In this document: positions 8,585 to 17,729 of the stretch, in pieces
How the letters are laid out: each line of letters opens with the position of its first letter
Numbering within the stretch: the first letter of the stretch is position 1
Assembly (NCBI GenBank): GCA_964493635.1
Contig: CAZBOW010000001.1
Location: 124,001-188,000, forward strand
Length of the DNA stretch: 64,000 bases
Source of the DNA: OLB6 sp964493635
GTDB taxonomy: Bacteria > Bacteroidota > Ignavibacteria > Kapaibacteriales > Kapaibacteriaceae
Reading direction: 5' to 3'
Program-made: the position numbers and the translations under genes
Notes under the pieces: generated by a model
Databases searched by the model: none
What the model saw: the letters and a program-made list of their open reading frames with translations, nothing else
What the model was told of the DNA's origin: nothing

Positions 8585-9445
8585 GTTCGACTCCGGGCCT
8601 CCCGATGGCGTGCGAAAGGCAATGGCACACCACTCGCTTTCATCAATACGCTCGTCAAGTGTGCACCCAAGAGCCAGAAACGGGGCGATCACATCATCAG
8701 CATCGTACTTCAAGATGCCCGAAACGATGATCCATCCTCCGGGCTTTACCGCACGAACGAAGTCGGGAGAGTAGGGAACAACAAGGTGACGGTACAGGTT
8801 TGCCGCCAGTCCATCGCACGATGGCAGTTCAATAGAACCCAGCTCATCCTGACGGAGATCGATCGACCCCTCACATCCGTTCTTCTGGATGTTCTCCTGC
8901 GAGTTGAGGACGGACCATTCGTTGTTGTCGAAGGCCAGGACGTGACGAGCCCCCAATTTGACCGCTAGAATGGCCAGAACACCCGTTCCCGTCCCAACGT
9001 CGATCCACGTGTCATTGACCTGCACACGATGTTCCATGAGTCGGCACATCATTCGCGTGGTGGCATGGTGTCCCGTACCGAAGGACATTTTTGGGGTAAT
9101 GACCAGTTTCAACGGAACGTCGAATTCGGACTCCCGCCATTCTGGAACGATGGCAATCCGGTCGTTGACGATCACGGGGTCGATGCTGGCTTCCCATTCG
9201 GCATTCCAATTCTGATCTTCCTCGGTTCCGACAAGGCCAACGGTTGCCGACACGCCGGCGGCTGCAAGGTCGTCCAAGAGCTGCTGCTCGTAAGCCGTAT
9301 CCCACTCTGCCTGATCGAAGCTAACCGTAAGGGAATCCATACCCACTTCAATACCCAACATCGGATAGGTGGTTAGGATTGCCGTGGCAACATCGTGTTG
9401 TTCCTCGGGAACGTTCAAGGTCACAAGAACATAGCGTGTTGGCAT
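8573..9445 (-). CDS. prmA: Ribosomal protein L11 methyltransferase
   Basis: A 290-residue SAM-dependent enzyme that trimethylates lysines and the N-terminus of ribosomal protein L11. The N-terminal ferredoxin-like substrate-recognition domain occupies about residues 1-70. It is followed by the class I methyltransferase fold with SAM motif I DVGTGTGVLAILAVK near 158, preceded by the PrmA-typical SFGTGHHATTRM. Motif II LAFDNNEWSV and the later GLAANLYRHLVVPY segment, equivalent to the NPPY-like region, are also present. It is the first gene of the operon that continues through the small membrane protein, mfd and tsaB. A TAGATTTG box upstream is its likely promoter, shared head-to-head with the kdsC-like gene. 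Confidence 0.92.
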   Translation of the reverse strand: MPTRYVLVTLNVPEEQHDVATAILTTYPMLGIEVGMDSLTVSFDQAEWDTAYEQQLLDDLAAAGVSATVGLVGTEEDQNWNAEWEASIDPVIVNDRIAIVPEWRESEFDVPLKLVITPKMSFGTGHHATTRMMCRLMEHRVQVNDTWIDVGTGTGVLAILAVKLGARHVLAFDNNEWSVLNSQENIQKNGCEGSIDLRQDELGSIELPSCDGLAANLYRHLVVPYSPDFVRAVKPGGWIIVSGILKYDADDVIAPFLALGCTLDERIDESEWCAIAFRTPSGGPESNPVP

Positions 9446-9490
9446 CGAGCTCTCGTTGTAGTTTCGTTTGTTGGAAGGATAACCCGACTA

Positions 9491-9498
9491 CAAATCTA
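9491..9498 (-). promoter_or_regulatory. -7 box (TAGATTTG) for prmA operon
   Basis: TAnnTTTG match 45 nt upstream of the prmA start. No clear -33 element at normal spacing. Confidence 0.45.
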
Positions 9499-9525
9499 CG
9501 TTGCAATATGCAGGGGGCTGGTAGC

Positions 9526-10041
9526 ATGACACTCGAGGAGCGCGCTCAACGAATCAAGATGGTCGTCATGGATGTTGATGGTACACTCACCGATGGTGCG
9601 ATGTACTATGGAATGGAAGGGGAGGTGATGAAGCGCTTCTCGACGCGCGATGGCATGGGCATTACGCTGTTGCAACGCGCCGGCCTTGTTCCGGCCATCA
9701 TCACGAGTGAAAACTCCATCATTGCGCAGCAACGTGCCGTGAAGCTCAAGATTGAGCACATTGTGCTAGGCTCGCACGATAAAACAGCTGCACTAACGTC
9801 CTTAGCTGCTGCTGCCGGAGTGGGGCTCCATGCCGTTGCGTATATTGGCGACGACGTCAACGACGGTCCGGTGATGGGTATCTGCGGGTTGGCGGGCTGT
9901 CCGTCGGACGCCGTCGACAGCATCCGCCAGCGAGCACACGTTGTGTGTAGGCTGCCGGGTGGGCATGGTGCCGTGCGAGAGTTCATCGAGTTCATTCTCC
10001 ACTCCCAAGGCCGACCCGTTACCGTAACCGAAGGGTGGTAA
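9526..10041 (+). CDS. kdsC: KdsC-type HAD phosphatase
   Basis: A 171-residue cap-less HAD phosphatase of the KdsC group, which removes phosphate from 3-deoxy-D-manno-octulosonate 8-phosphate on the way to the Kdo sugar of lipopolysaccharide. Motif I is VVMDVDGTLTDG at about residues 12-23 (both catalytic aspartates and the KdsC-typical LTDG), motif II Thr lies in AIITSE, and motif III/IV is AYIGDDVNDGPVM. The C-terminal GGHGAVREFIEFIL matches the family tail that closes over the neighbouring active site. I prefer the start at 9526 because GGGGG at 9513-9517 is well placed as ribosome binding site; an in-frame ATG at 9508 would add six residues. Some relatives act on other sugar acids. Confidence 0.82.
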   Translation: MTLEERAQRIKMVVMDVDGTLTDGAMYYGMEGEVMKRFSTRDGMGITLLQRAGLVPAIITSENSIIAQQRAVKLKIEHIVLGSHDKTAALTSLAAAAGVGLHAVAYIGDDVNDGPVMGICGLAGCPSDAVDSIRQRAHVVCRLPGGHGAVREFIEFILHSQGRPVTVTEGW

Positions 10042-10097
10042 TGCCCTCAGCAGATGCGAGTTCTTCTTTCCTCCATGATTCACTGTGAGGTCGAGCT

Positions 10098-10258
10098 ATG
10101 GAATCACGTCAACAGAATCCCTTTTCGGGTTTTCTCGCCGGTGCCGTCGTTGGCGGCTTAGCAGGTGCTGTGCTGGCACTGCTGTTTGCGCCAAAGTCGG
10201 GTAAGGAACTGCGTCGGGACCTAGCAGATACGTCCGAGGATCTCATTGCGAAAGCCAA
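10098..10258 (+). CDS. YtxH-domain membrane protein, cut by gap
   Basis: The first 53 residues of a YtxH/gas-vesicle-GvpP-like protein: a short polar start, a Gly/Ala-rich membrane helix (about residues 9-30), and then the hallmark FAPKSGKELRRDLADTSEDL. Members are small single-pass proteins linked to envelope stress, with poorly known function. The reading frame runs into the N gap and the end is missing. No signal peptide is cleaved; the helix is probably an anchor with the charged tail in the cytoplasm. Confidence 0.7.
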
Positions 10259-10358
10259 NNNNNNNNNNNNNNNNNNNNNNNNNNNNNNNNNNNNNNNNNN
10301 NNNNNNNNNNNNNNNNNNNNNNNNNNNNNNNNNNNNNNNNNNNNNNNNNNNNNNNNNN
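10259..10358. other. Assembly gap (100 N)
   Basis: Scaffold gap of arbitrary size between the YtxH gene and the end of phnD; both genes lose their 3' parts here. Confidence 1.
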
Positions 10359-11095
10359 AGCCCCTTACGAACAACGACAGGGTCGTTCGGTATTTCTCGC
10401 GTGAGGGCCAAGATTTTTACGACGTCGTAGACGTCGGGATACGATGTGGCAACCTTGCACCTAGCATCGAGTTGCTCGCCCGTCACGGTGTCGGGTGGCG
10501 AGTAGAACACCGCTCCGGCATCGATATCGCCCTGGTAGACCTTCATTACCACCTGATTATGTCCTTGGGCAAACATCTCTTCCTTGGTGGTGATGTTCCG
10601 CTCACGCAGCAGCTCCTTGGGGTAGATGTAACCAGAGGTGGACGATGGATCTACGTAGGCGATGGTCTTACCCTCGAGTTGCGGTAGCGAATCAATACCG
10701 CGATCGGCGCGCACAATGATCTCGCCACGGTAGCTGAGTTCGCCGTAGCGACGAGCCACGCGAAGCACAGCGTTGGCGCCATACTTGGCATGCGCCAGCA
10801 GGTACGAGAAGGTGTTCATGATGGCAACATCGGCGCGATCGGTACCAAAGGCCTCCACCACCGTGATGTAGAAATTGGGGACCTCTACGCGGACGGAGAG
10901 TCCGGTTCGCTCCTGAATAAAGGCAGCCAGCAGATCGCCGTTCTGAATAATCGCCTGGGCATCCGTCGACGGCGTGAGCATGATCTTAATGGGGTTGCCG
11001 GGTGTCCCCAGTGAACGATCCTCCAACAATGGTTGGATCGAGACCCAGACAATGCCGACAATGAGCACAAGAAGATAGGGGAGGCCAATTCGCAT
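10359..11095 (-). CDS. phnD: Phosphonate/phosphate-type ABC transporter binding protein, 3' end in gap
   Basis: About 245 residues of a PhnD-family periplasmic binding protein. The N-terminal hydrophobic stretch MRIGLPYLLVLIVGIVW is a signal peptide or membrane anchor without a lipobox cysteine. Family-typical segments follow: IMLTPSTDAQAI, EVPNFYITVVEAF, ADVAIMNTFSYLLAHA, and YVDPSSTSGYIYPKELL, which forms the anion-binding cleft in the family. The final part is lost in the gap. Its likely transporter partners phnC and phnE lie about 29 kb downstream rather than adjacent. Substrate could be phosphonate, phosphite or phosphate; the sequence does not decide. It is divergent from sucC. Confidence 0.82.
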
Positions 11096-11111
11096 ATGGT
11101 GAAAACGGACG

Positions 11112-11143
11112 TTGGTGTGGTCGTTGCGGGTTTGGTAACTTTG
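11112..11143 (+). promoter_or_regulatory. Promoter for sucC: -33 TTG and -7 TAACTTTG
   Basis: TAACTTTG at 11136-11143 with TTG at 11112-11114, a spacing of 21 nt. Predicted start of transcription about 45 nt before the sucC ATG; GAGAGG at 11185-11190 is its ribosome binding site. Confidence 0.6.
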
Positions 11144-11195
11144 TGGCTTCGAACGTCAAATTACGTCACGTACTCCAAAGCGGCGAGAGGAACCA

Positions 11196-12433
11196 ATGAA
11201 CATTCATGAGTATCAAGCCAAAGAGCTGTTAAAATCATTCAACGTACCCGTCCTGCGCAGCCGCGCAGTGTTTTCAGCCGAAGATGCCGGTGCTGTCACC
11301 CACAGCGACTTCGCACAGCATGGCGTGAAGGTTGTTGTGGTCAAGGCGCAAATTCACGCCGGAGGCCGTGGTAAGGGTACCGTTCATGATGCCACGACGA
11401 ATGAACCCGTCATGGTAGGGGGCTCTCCATTGCGTGGGGTGACGGTGATCCATCCCGGCATGAGCAGCAATATCGCCGATACGGCCTACCACGTGGCCAA
11501 GGGGTTGCTGGGGAACCGCCTGGTCACCATTCAAACCGGTGAGGCTGGCAAGATTGTCAAGCGTGTCCTGATTGAAGAAGGATGCGACATCGCGCACGAG
11601 TATTACTGCTCGATCCTCCTGGATCGTCAGGTAGGCAAGAACCTGATCATGGTTTCCACCGAGGGTGGAATGGATATCGAGGAGGTTGCCGAACACAGCC
11701 CAGAGAAAATCCTCAAGATTCATATCGATCCATTGCTCGGACTGCAAGGATATCAGGCCCGTCAGCTGGCCTTTGGCCTGGGGTTAAAGGACAAGGGGCT
11801 GAAAAGCTTCGTCAGCTTTATTCAGAAGCTCTATACTGCCTATGAGCAGATGGACTGTAGCATGTTGGAAATCAATCCTTTAGTAGAGACTACTTCAGGT
11901 GAATTCATTGCTCTCGATGCCAAGCTGAACTTCGACGACAACGCCTTGTTCCGGCACGCCGACTATGCGGCGCTGCGGGACGTCGACGAGGAAGATCCAC
12001 TCGAAGTCGAAGCTGGCAAATTCGATCTGAACTACATCAAGCTGGATGGTAATGTTGGTTGCATGGTCAACGGCGCTGGTTTGGCCATGGGAACCATGGA
12101 CATCATCAAGCTCGCAGNNNNNNNNNNNNNNNNNNNNNNNNNNNNNNNNNNNNNNNNNNNNNNNNNNNNNNNNNNNNNNNNNNNNNNNNNNNNNNNNNNN
12201 NNNNNNNNNNNNNNNNNTTTGGTGGTATCGTACGCTGTGATCGTGTGGCCAACGGCATTTTGAAGGCTCTTGAGCAGGTGCAGGTCGACGTACCCGTGAT
12301 TGTACGTTTGGACGGCACAAACGCTGAAGAAGCCCGCGACATCCTTCAGGCATCTGGATTGAACTTCCTTGTAGCAGCTACGCTACAGGATGCAGCCGAC
12401 AAGGTCACTGAGGCGCTGGCAGTCCGCCAGTAA
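11196..12433 (+). CDS. sucC: Succinyl-CoA ligase (ADP-forming), beta subunit, interrupted by a gap
   Basis: Beta subunit of the TCA-cycle enzyme that converts succinyl-CoA to succinate with ATP or GTP formation. The N-terminal ATP-grasp part begins MNIHEYQAKELLKSF, and KAQIHAGGRGKG and the metal/nucleotide segment SMLEINPLVETTSGEFIALDAK are intact. The frame runs to CMVNGAGLAMGTMDIIKLA, is broken by 100 N at 12118-12217, and resumes with FGGIVRCDRVANGI in another frame to the stop. Comparison with E. coli SucC from memory suggests that about 39 residues (roughly 117 nt) are missing, so the frame change is an artefact of the arbitrary N length. The alpha subunit sucD is not in this window. kgd, which makes its substrate, lies 15 kb away. 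Confidence 0.93.
12118..12217. other. Assembly gap (100 N) inside sucC
   Basis: Arbitrary-length gap. The conserved SucC alignment implies a true length of about 115-120 nt. Confidence 1.
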
Positions 12434-12502
12434 TCAAGACCGCTCCTTGTTGGATATAATCAGCATTATGTAAACTAAGACATTGACAAAGGCTCGCCTC
12501 CC

Positions 12503-13105
12503 ATGAACGTCAAGAACCACGCGAAATTCAACTCTTCGTTCAATTCGCCACAGCGACGGATGATTGCCACGGTTGCCACCGTGATTGCCGTTGCGGCATT
12601 GAGCCGACTGATTCCGCACTGGCCAAACGTCACACCGGTCATGGCGTTGGCCTTGGTTGGTGGTGCAGCGTTGCCAACACGTTGGCTGGCAGCCTTTATC
12701 CCGTTGTCGGCAATGGTGCTTAGTGATCTTGCCTTGGGAATGATTCTTGGGTGGGAGTACGCACTGCATCCCACGCAGTGGGCCGTCTACGGATCCTTAC
12801 TGGCCATGAGTCTCTACGGCCGGTCGTTTCAACATACGTCGGTGCTGCGAACAACGTTTGTTGGCGGTACGGTGGCGGGCATCGGCTTCTTTCTGGTCAC
12901 CAACTTTGCCGTATGGCTCCATGGTGGATGGTATGCACCGACCATCGAAGGTCTACTGGCATGCTATGCTGCTGGGTTGGCCTTCTACCGCGACGGTGGG
13001 AACTTCCTGTTGAATGGGATCGTGAGCACCTGGGCCTACACAGCAGTGATGCTGACGTTGGCCCAGGCGCTCCGCGGGGCGCCGCAGCAGGCTACATCCC
13101 GCTGA
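12503..13105 (+). CDS. DUF6580-type integral membrane protein
   Basis: A 200-residue protein with about five membrane helices. The segment PNVTPVMALALVGGAALP after the first helix is the signature pattern of the DUF6580 family (usually N-F-x-P-x-x-A-L-A-L-F-G-G-A), a family of unknown function widespread in Bacteroidota. There is some resemblance to ECF-type vitamin transporter S components, which have similar length and topology, but no partner gene is nearby. The start may instead be the in-frame ATG near 12559, which would remove a polar extension. Its last 14 nt overlap the end of the convergent FNR gene. Confidence 0.65.
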   Translation: MNVKNHAKFNSSFNSPQRRMIATVATVIAVAALSRLIPHWPNVTPVMALALVGGAALPTRWLAAFIPLSAMVLSDLALGMILGWEYALHPTQWAVYGSLLAMSLYGRSFQHTSVLRTTFVGGTVAGIGFFLVTNFAVWLHGGWYAPTIEGLLACYAAGLAFYRDGGNFLLNGIVSTWAYTAVMLTLAQALRGAPQQATSR

Positions 13106-14114
13106 TGCCGGTGACCGTCGTGTACTTTAGGACGTGTTTCTTTTCCGGATGCTGGCGTTGGTATTCCACATGGAGTGCCAACGCCGCTTCATGAAAGCCA
13201 CTGAGAATCAACTTGAGCTTGTTGGGGTATTCAGCAATATCACCAACGGCATAGACTCCTTCAACGGACGTCATATAGGTGGTGGGATCCACCGAGACCG
13301 CATTCTTTTCAATGCCCAGTCCCCAACCGGAAATCGGACCAAGTTTCGGTGATAATCCGAAGAGTGGCACGTAATGATCCACGGTGAGGTCTTCCGTCGT
13401 ACCGTCGTTCAACGTAATGGTCACGCCAGTAAGATGATCGCTGCCGTGCACAGCACTGACCTGTCCGTCGGTAATCATGCGAATCGTACCCTCGGCCGCC
13501 AGAGCCTGGGCCTTCGCTACCGAATCTGGAGCGGCCCGGAAGGTCTGACTGCGATGTACAAGCGTCACCTCTGAGGCAATCGATGCTAGGACGATGGTCC
13601 AGTCGAGGGCTGAGTCTCCCCCGCCCCCAATCACAACGCGCTTATTGCGGTACAATTCCGGATCGCGCACGATGTACTCCACGCCCCGATCCTCGAAGTG
13701 AGCGATGTTCTCGATGGTGGGTTTCCGAGGTTCAAAGCACCCTAAGCCCCCTGCCAGAAATACGGTCGAGCCGGTGACGACGGTTCCACGACTGGTGGTC
13801 ACCCGAAAGGTACCGTCCGGTAGCTTCTCCAGGCTTTCTGCGCGCTCACCGAGGGAGAACGTGGGCGAGAACGGTTTTGCCTGCTCCATGAGGTTATCGA
13901 TGAGATCCCCTGCCAACACCGAGGGGTAGCCCGGAATATCATAGATGGGTTTCTTCGGATAGATCTCGGCGCACTGCCCACCCGGAATTGGGAGATAATC
14001 GATCAGATGGCACTTCCACTTCAGGAGGCCAGCCTCAAAGACCGTGAAGAGTCCACAGGGTCCGGCTCCAATAATGATGACGTCGGTAGAGATTGCTGCT
14101 GTCGAAGATGTCAT
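13092..14114 (-). CDS. Ferredoxin-NADP reductase, thioredoxin-reductase-like type
   Basis: A 340-residue flavoprotein of the type-2 FNR family (Chlorobaculum/YumC kind) that passes electrons between NADPH and ferredoxin. The FAD-binding motif DVIIIGAGPCGLF is at about residues 11-23, followed by the family-typical CHLIDYLPIPGGQC and YPKKPIYDIPGYP. The NADPH domain has VVIGGGGDSALDW near 160-172, and the second FAD contact is VEGVYAVGDIAEYPNKLKL. It lacks the CxxC pair of true thioredoxin reductases at the expected site, which supports the FNR assignment. The start codon overlaps a short frame on the far side of a gap, so it probably forms an operon with uvrA and the flippase-like gene. Confidence 0.9.
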   Translation of the reverse strand: MTSSTAAISTDVIIIGAGPCGLFTVFEAGLLKWKCHLIDYLPIPGGQCAEIYPKKPIYDIPGYPSVLAGDLIDNLMEQAKPFSPTFSLGERAESLEKLPDGTFRVTTSRGTVVTGSTVFLAGGLGCFEPRKPTIENIAHFEDRGVEYIVRDPELYRNKRVVIGGGGDSALDWTIVLASIASEVTLVHRSQTFRAAPDSVAKAQALAAEGTIRMITDGQVSAVHGSDHLTGVTITLNDGTTEDLTVDHYVPLFGLSPKLGPISGWGLGIEKNAVSVDPTTYMTSVEGVYAVGDIAEYPNKLKLILSGFHEAALALHVEYQRQHPEKKHVLKYTTVTGISGM

Positions 14115-14203
14115 ACGATAACGATGCGGTAGTGATGAAGAAAGACGATAGCGCGAAGAACAAAGTTATGGTTCCGGCGGCGACGATGACGATGACGATG
14201 ACG

Positions 14204-14303
14204 NNNNNNNNNNNNNNNNNNNNNNNNNNNNNNNNNNNNNNNNNNNNNNNNNNNNNNNNNNNNNNNNNNNNNNNNNNNNNNNNNNNNNNNNNNNNNNNNN
14301 NNN
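14204..14303. other. Assembly gap (100 N) next to GATGAC repeats
   Basis: The left edge (about 14184-14203) is a run of perfect GATGAC hexamers, so a tandem repeat probably caused the assembly break. Gap size is unknown. Confidence 1.
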
Positions 14304-14776
14304 AACGTCAGAAGAATGGTTGTGGTTGATACTCCGGGCACCACCGACTGCACAGCTCCTGGATAGAGCAGCAGGACAACGCCAATACCAACCAGCAGTG
14401 TGAGCACATCAAGAACGCGCTCGACCACCACACTTGCTAGCAAGAGCGAAAAGCTACTGGTGGATCGCTGACTGACGACAAGTGGACGCAATACTTCCCC
14501 GCTCCGCGGAATAATCGTGCTTGCCGCATATCCGATCATCACGGCATTGAAAAGGGTCGACAGCTGGGGCGTTGACGACGACGGCAGAAGCGAGCTCCAT
14601 CGCTCTGCACGGATCACATGGCTGGCAAGAATGATGGGGATTGCTCCGGCTAGTAACCCCCACGATGTCGTTCTCAAGATTGCCCACAGTTGTGCTCCGT
14701 CCACGGCCGAGAGCACAAACCATCCCACGGCAAGCACAACACCAATCGGCACTGCGATGCGCCAGATGTACCTCAT
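14304..14776 (-). CDS. Lysylphosphatidylglycerol-synthase-TM/flippase-like membrane protein, 3' end in gap
   Basis: About 157 residues of a polytopic protein of the UPF0104/LPG_synthase_TM type (flippase-like domain shared by MprF and AglD). The pattern MRYIWRIAVPIGVVLAVGWF, HVIRAERWSSLL, and IGYAASTIIPRSGEVLRPLV with VVERVLDVLTLLVGIG fits this family closely. Its ATG overlaps the uvrA stop as ATGA (14773-14776), so it is coupled to uvrA. The C-terminal half is in the gap. Beyond it, 14111-14203 holds several possible endings in different frames: a hydrophobic one, a Ser/Pro-rich one ending in TAA, and an Arg/His-rich one whose stop overlaps the FNR start. The true end cannot be decided. Confidence 0.7.
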
Positions 14777-17598
14777 GATTGCTGATCCACGGGAAGATCT
14801 GCAACAGCGAAGAACTCCCGGAGTGCGGTTCCCGTATGACTGTCCTTCAGCTTTGCCAGCTGTTTTGGTGTACCCGTGGCAACAACGCGGCCACCGCCGG
14901 AGCCCCCTTCCGGACCCATGTCGATGATCCAATCAGCCGCCGCGATGACGTGGAGGTGGTGTTCAATCAGAACAACCGTATGACCGGCATCGACCAACCG
15001 CTGGAAACTGTTCAGCAGTGCGGCAACATCGTGAAGGTGCAAACCCGTGGTTGGTTCGTCGAAGATGAACAGTCGAGGTCCGGTGTTGGCGCTTGCATCG
15101 AGGTGGCCGGCGAGCTTCAAGCGCTGGGCTTCACCACCAGACAAGTGCGTCGACGACTGACCAAGTCGGAGGTAGCCCAGTCCCACATCAACAAGAACCT
15201 GCAGTTTGCTCACGATTCTTGGATAGCTGGCAAATACGTCCATGGCCTCGCTGACGGTCATGGCCAGCACATCAATGATGCTCTTGCCGTTGTAGAGAAT
15301 CTGCTGTGCTTCGCGCTTAAACCGCGTGCCGTGACAACTCTCACAGGGAAGTTCAATGTCGGGCAGGAACTGCATTTCGATGGTGACACTGCCCTCCCCT
15401 TCACACATCTCGCACCGACCACCCTTGACGTTGAAGGAAAAATGTCCTGCCTTCCAACCAAGCTGCTTAGCTGCCTGCGTTGCGGCAAACACATCGCGGA
15501 TGTGATCGTAGACCTTGGTGTACGTCGCCGGCGTCGACCGCGTTGATCGGCCGATGGGCGACTGATCAATCAGCTCCACGCCCTCCAGCGCGGCCAACCC
15601 CTCGATACCACTACAGGATCCAACGTCGCTGGCATGCGTTCCAAAGATCCGGGCGACGTTTCCGTAGAGTACTCCGTGCACAAGCGAACTCTTTCCCGAA
15701 CCGGACACCCCCGTAATAACGGTCAGACGCTCCAAGGGAATTGAAACGTCGTCGCCCACTAAGTTGTGATGACGCGGATTCCGCACTACGAGGTGTTTCT
15801 TGGATGCCTTCCGTCCACTACGGCCTTGGCTGACGCGAAGCTCGCCTCGGAGGTATCTCCCTGTAAGAGAGGTGCGGTGCGCTAGGATGTCGGCACGTGA
15901 CCCTGCAACCACCACGGTTCCACCGTGCTCGCCTGCCCCAGGACCGATGTCGACAATCGTATCGGCCATGGAGATGATATCAGGATCGTGCTCGACAATC
16001 ACCACGGTGTTGCCAAGTGAGCGCAGGCGTTGCAGAATGGAAATCAGACGTCCGGTGTCGCGCGGGTGGAGTCCGATGCTTGGTTCATCAAGAACGTACA
16101 GCGTTCCAACAAGGGCCGAACCCAGCGAGGTGGCAAGGTTGATCCGTTGCGACTCCCCACCCGATAGCGTATGCGATAGTCGATCGAGTGTAAGGTATTC
16201 CAGCCCGATATCGCACAAGAGCTGCAACCGCGTGCGGATCTCCTGCAGGATCGCTCCGGCAATCTCCGTCTCCGTTGCCGATAGCTGCAGTGCTTGAAAG
16301 TGCGCTGCGGCTTCGGCAAGGGTCATGGCCACAACCTGAGGAAGGTTCCGTCCGCCTACGAAGGCCTGACGAGCGGCCGTGCGCAGGCGCGAGCCGTCAC
16401 AGGCCGTGCAGCGTGTGTATCCGCGGTACCGGCTGAGCATCACGCGATAGTGCGTTTTGTAGGCCTTCTCCTCAAGCATCTTGAAGAACTTCGTGATACC
16501 GATGTATTCACCAACGCCGTGGAGAATCTGGTGTACCTGATCGCTCGAAAGAGCATTGAACGGAGCAGATGTGTCGATACCAGCTCGACTGGCCTCGCGC
16601 AGCAGACTGCGTAAATGGCCGGCAAAGGCCTCGCCACGAAATGGATGCAGCGCTCCACGTTTCAAGGAGAGTGACCGATCCGGAACCACGAGGTCCATGT
16701 CGATTCCAACGCTACGTCCAAATCCCTGACACACCGGACAGGCTCCGAAGGGATTGTTAAAGCTGAACAGACGTGGCTCGGGTTCGATGTACTGCGTCCG
16801 CGTTTTCGCCGATTCAAACCGCGTGGAATAGAACAGATCCTCGCCACGGTTGTCAACATTCCGAACCACCACCCGACCGTCACCGATGGCAAATGCCGCC
16901 TCCAGCGAGTCGGTCAACCGCGACCGACTCTCGTCATCGGCGTCTGGCACCAGACGATCCACCAGCACGTAGACCTCTTGATTCGTTGGGAGTGACTCGA
17001 TCGTACGCAGTTCCGTAACCTCCACAGAGCTCCCAACAACCAATCGGCTGTAGCCGCGCTCAGCCAATCCCTCCTTGACACCCTGTAGGTGTTCAGTGGA
17101 CGCATCGTCGTGCGGTAACTCCGCCAGAATGTATACTCGCTCCCCCTTCCACTGCTGGATGACCGCGGCAGCTGCCTGGTCGGGAGTGTCCTTCCGGACA
17201 ACCTCGCCGGTATCCTTATCGAGCACGATCCCAATGCGACCGTACAGTAGACGGAGGTAGTCGTACACCTCCGTTGTTGTTCCTACCGTCGAGCGGGGGT
17301 TACGTGAGAACGTCTGCTGTTCAATCGCAACAGCCGGCGGCAGTCCTGAAATGGAGTCGACATCCGGCTTCTGCATCTTGTCGAGGAACTGTCGTGCATA
17401 CGAGCTGAGCGACTCAACAAAACGGCGCTGTCCTTCGGCATATAGCGTGTCGAATGCGAGGGACGATTTCCCCGAACCACTCACCCCCGTAATCACGATC
17501 AGAGAGTTTCGTGGAAGATCAACGTCGATCCCGCGCAGATTATGCGTTCTGGCGCCGCGGATGCTAATGATCGCTGGGTTTGTAGGGGGCTTGGGCAT
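14773..17598 (-). CDS. uvrA: Excinuclease ABC subunit A
   Basis: A 941-residue damage-sensing ABC ATPase of nucleotide excision repair; it loads UvrB and receives lesions from Mfd, which is encoded nearby. Two ATPase modules are visible: Walker A GVSGSGKSS at 38-46 and again in the second half, with signatures LSGGESQRINLA and LSGGEAQRLKLA. Zinc-binding cysteine pairs are seen in CPVCQGFG, CTACDGSR, CEMCEGEG and CESCHG. The pair that precedes CPxC in E. coli UvrA (CPICGYS, before the LFSFNN segment) is replaced here by residues without cysteine, so the first zinc module may be incomplete. A TATTTTTG box lies 11 nt before the ATG. Confidence 0.96.
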   Translation of the reverse strand: MPKPPTNPAIISIRGARTHNLRGIDVDLPRNSLIVITGVSGSGKSSLAFDTLYAEGQRRFVESLSSYARQFLDKMQKPDVDSISGLPPAVAIEQQTFSRNPRSTVGTTTEVYDYLRLLYGRIGIVLDKDTGEVVRKDTPDQAAAAVIQQWKGERVYILAELPHDDASTEHLQGVKEGLAERGYSRLVVGSSVEVTELRTIESLPTNQEVYVLVDRLVPDADDESRSRLTDSLEAAFAIGDGRVVVRNVDNRGEDLFYSTRFESAKTRTQYIEPEPRLFSFNNPFGACPVCQGFGRSVGIDMDLVVPDRSLSLKRGALHPFRGEAFAGHLRSLLREASRAGIDTSAPFNALSSDQVHQILHGVGEYIGITKFFKMLEEKAYKTHYRVMLSRYRGYTRCTACDGSRLRTAARQAFVGGRNLPQVVAMTLAEAAAHFQALQLSATETEIAGAILQEIRTRLQLLCDIGLEYLTLDRLSHTLSGGESQRINLATSLGSALVGTLYVLDEPSIGLHPRDTGRLISILQRLRSLGNTVVIVEHDPDIISMADTIVDIGPGAGEHGGTVVVAGSRADILAHRTSLTGRYLRGELRVSQGRSGRKASKKHLVVRNPRHHNLVGDDVSIPLERLTVITGVSGSGKSSLVHGVLYGNVARIFGTHASDVGSCSGIEGLAALEGVELIDQSPIGRSTRSTPATYTKVYDHIRDVFAATQAAKQLGWKAGHFSFNVKGGRCEMCEGEGSVTIEMQFLPDIELPCESCHGTRFKREAQQILYNGKSIIDVLAMTVSEAMDVFASYPRIVSKLQVLVDVGLGYLRLGQSSTHLSGGEAQRLKLAGHLDASANTGPRLFIFDEPTTGLHLHDVAALLNSFQRLVDAGHTVVLIEHHLHVIAAADWIIDMGPEGGSGGGRVVATGTPKQLAKLKDSHTGTALREFFAVADLPVDQQS

Positions 17599-17608
17599 GT
17601 GGCAACCC

Positions 17609-17616
17609 CAAAAATA
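17609..17616 (-). promoter_or_regulatory. -7 box (TATTTTTG) for uvrA
   Basis: TAnnTTTG match whose last base is 11 nt from the uvrA ATG, leaving a predicted leader of only a few nucleotides. Confidence 0.5.
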
Positions 17617-17658
17617 CGGCTATTAGCGGACTTCTCACGCAAAGAGCTGGCACGGTGC

Positions 17659-17689
17659 TTGCTTACGTGAGAAAGTGTGCATAACTTTG
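17659..17689 (+). promoter_or_regulatory. Promoter for rpmB: -33 TTG and -7 TAACTTTG
   Basis: TAACTTTG at 17682-17689 and TTG at 17659-17661 with a 20-nt spacer, the best-formed Bacteroidota-type promoter in the window, upstream of a highly expressed ribosomal protein gene. Confidence 0.7.
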
Positions 17690-17729
17690 AAGTCTTGTAA
17701 TGAGTCAACCAGGAATTGGAGCTAGTCCC

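Noticed and set aside
14111..14203. Arg/His-rich or hydrophobic C-terminus for the flippase-like gene
   Set aside because: Three frames are open for different lengths beyond a gap of unknown size, so none can be assigned.
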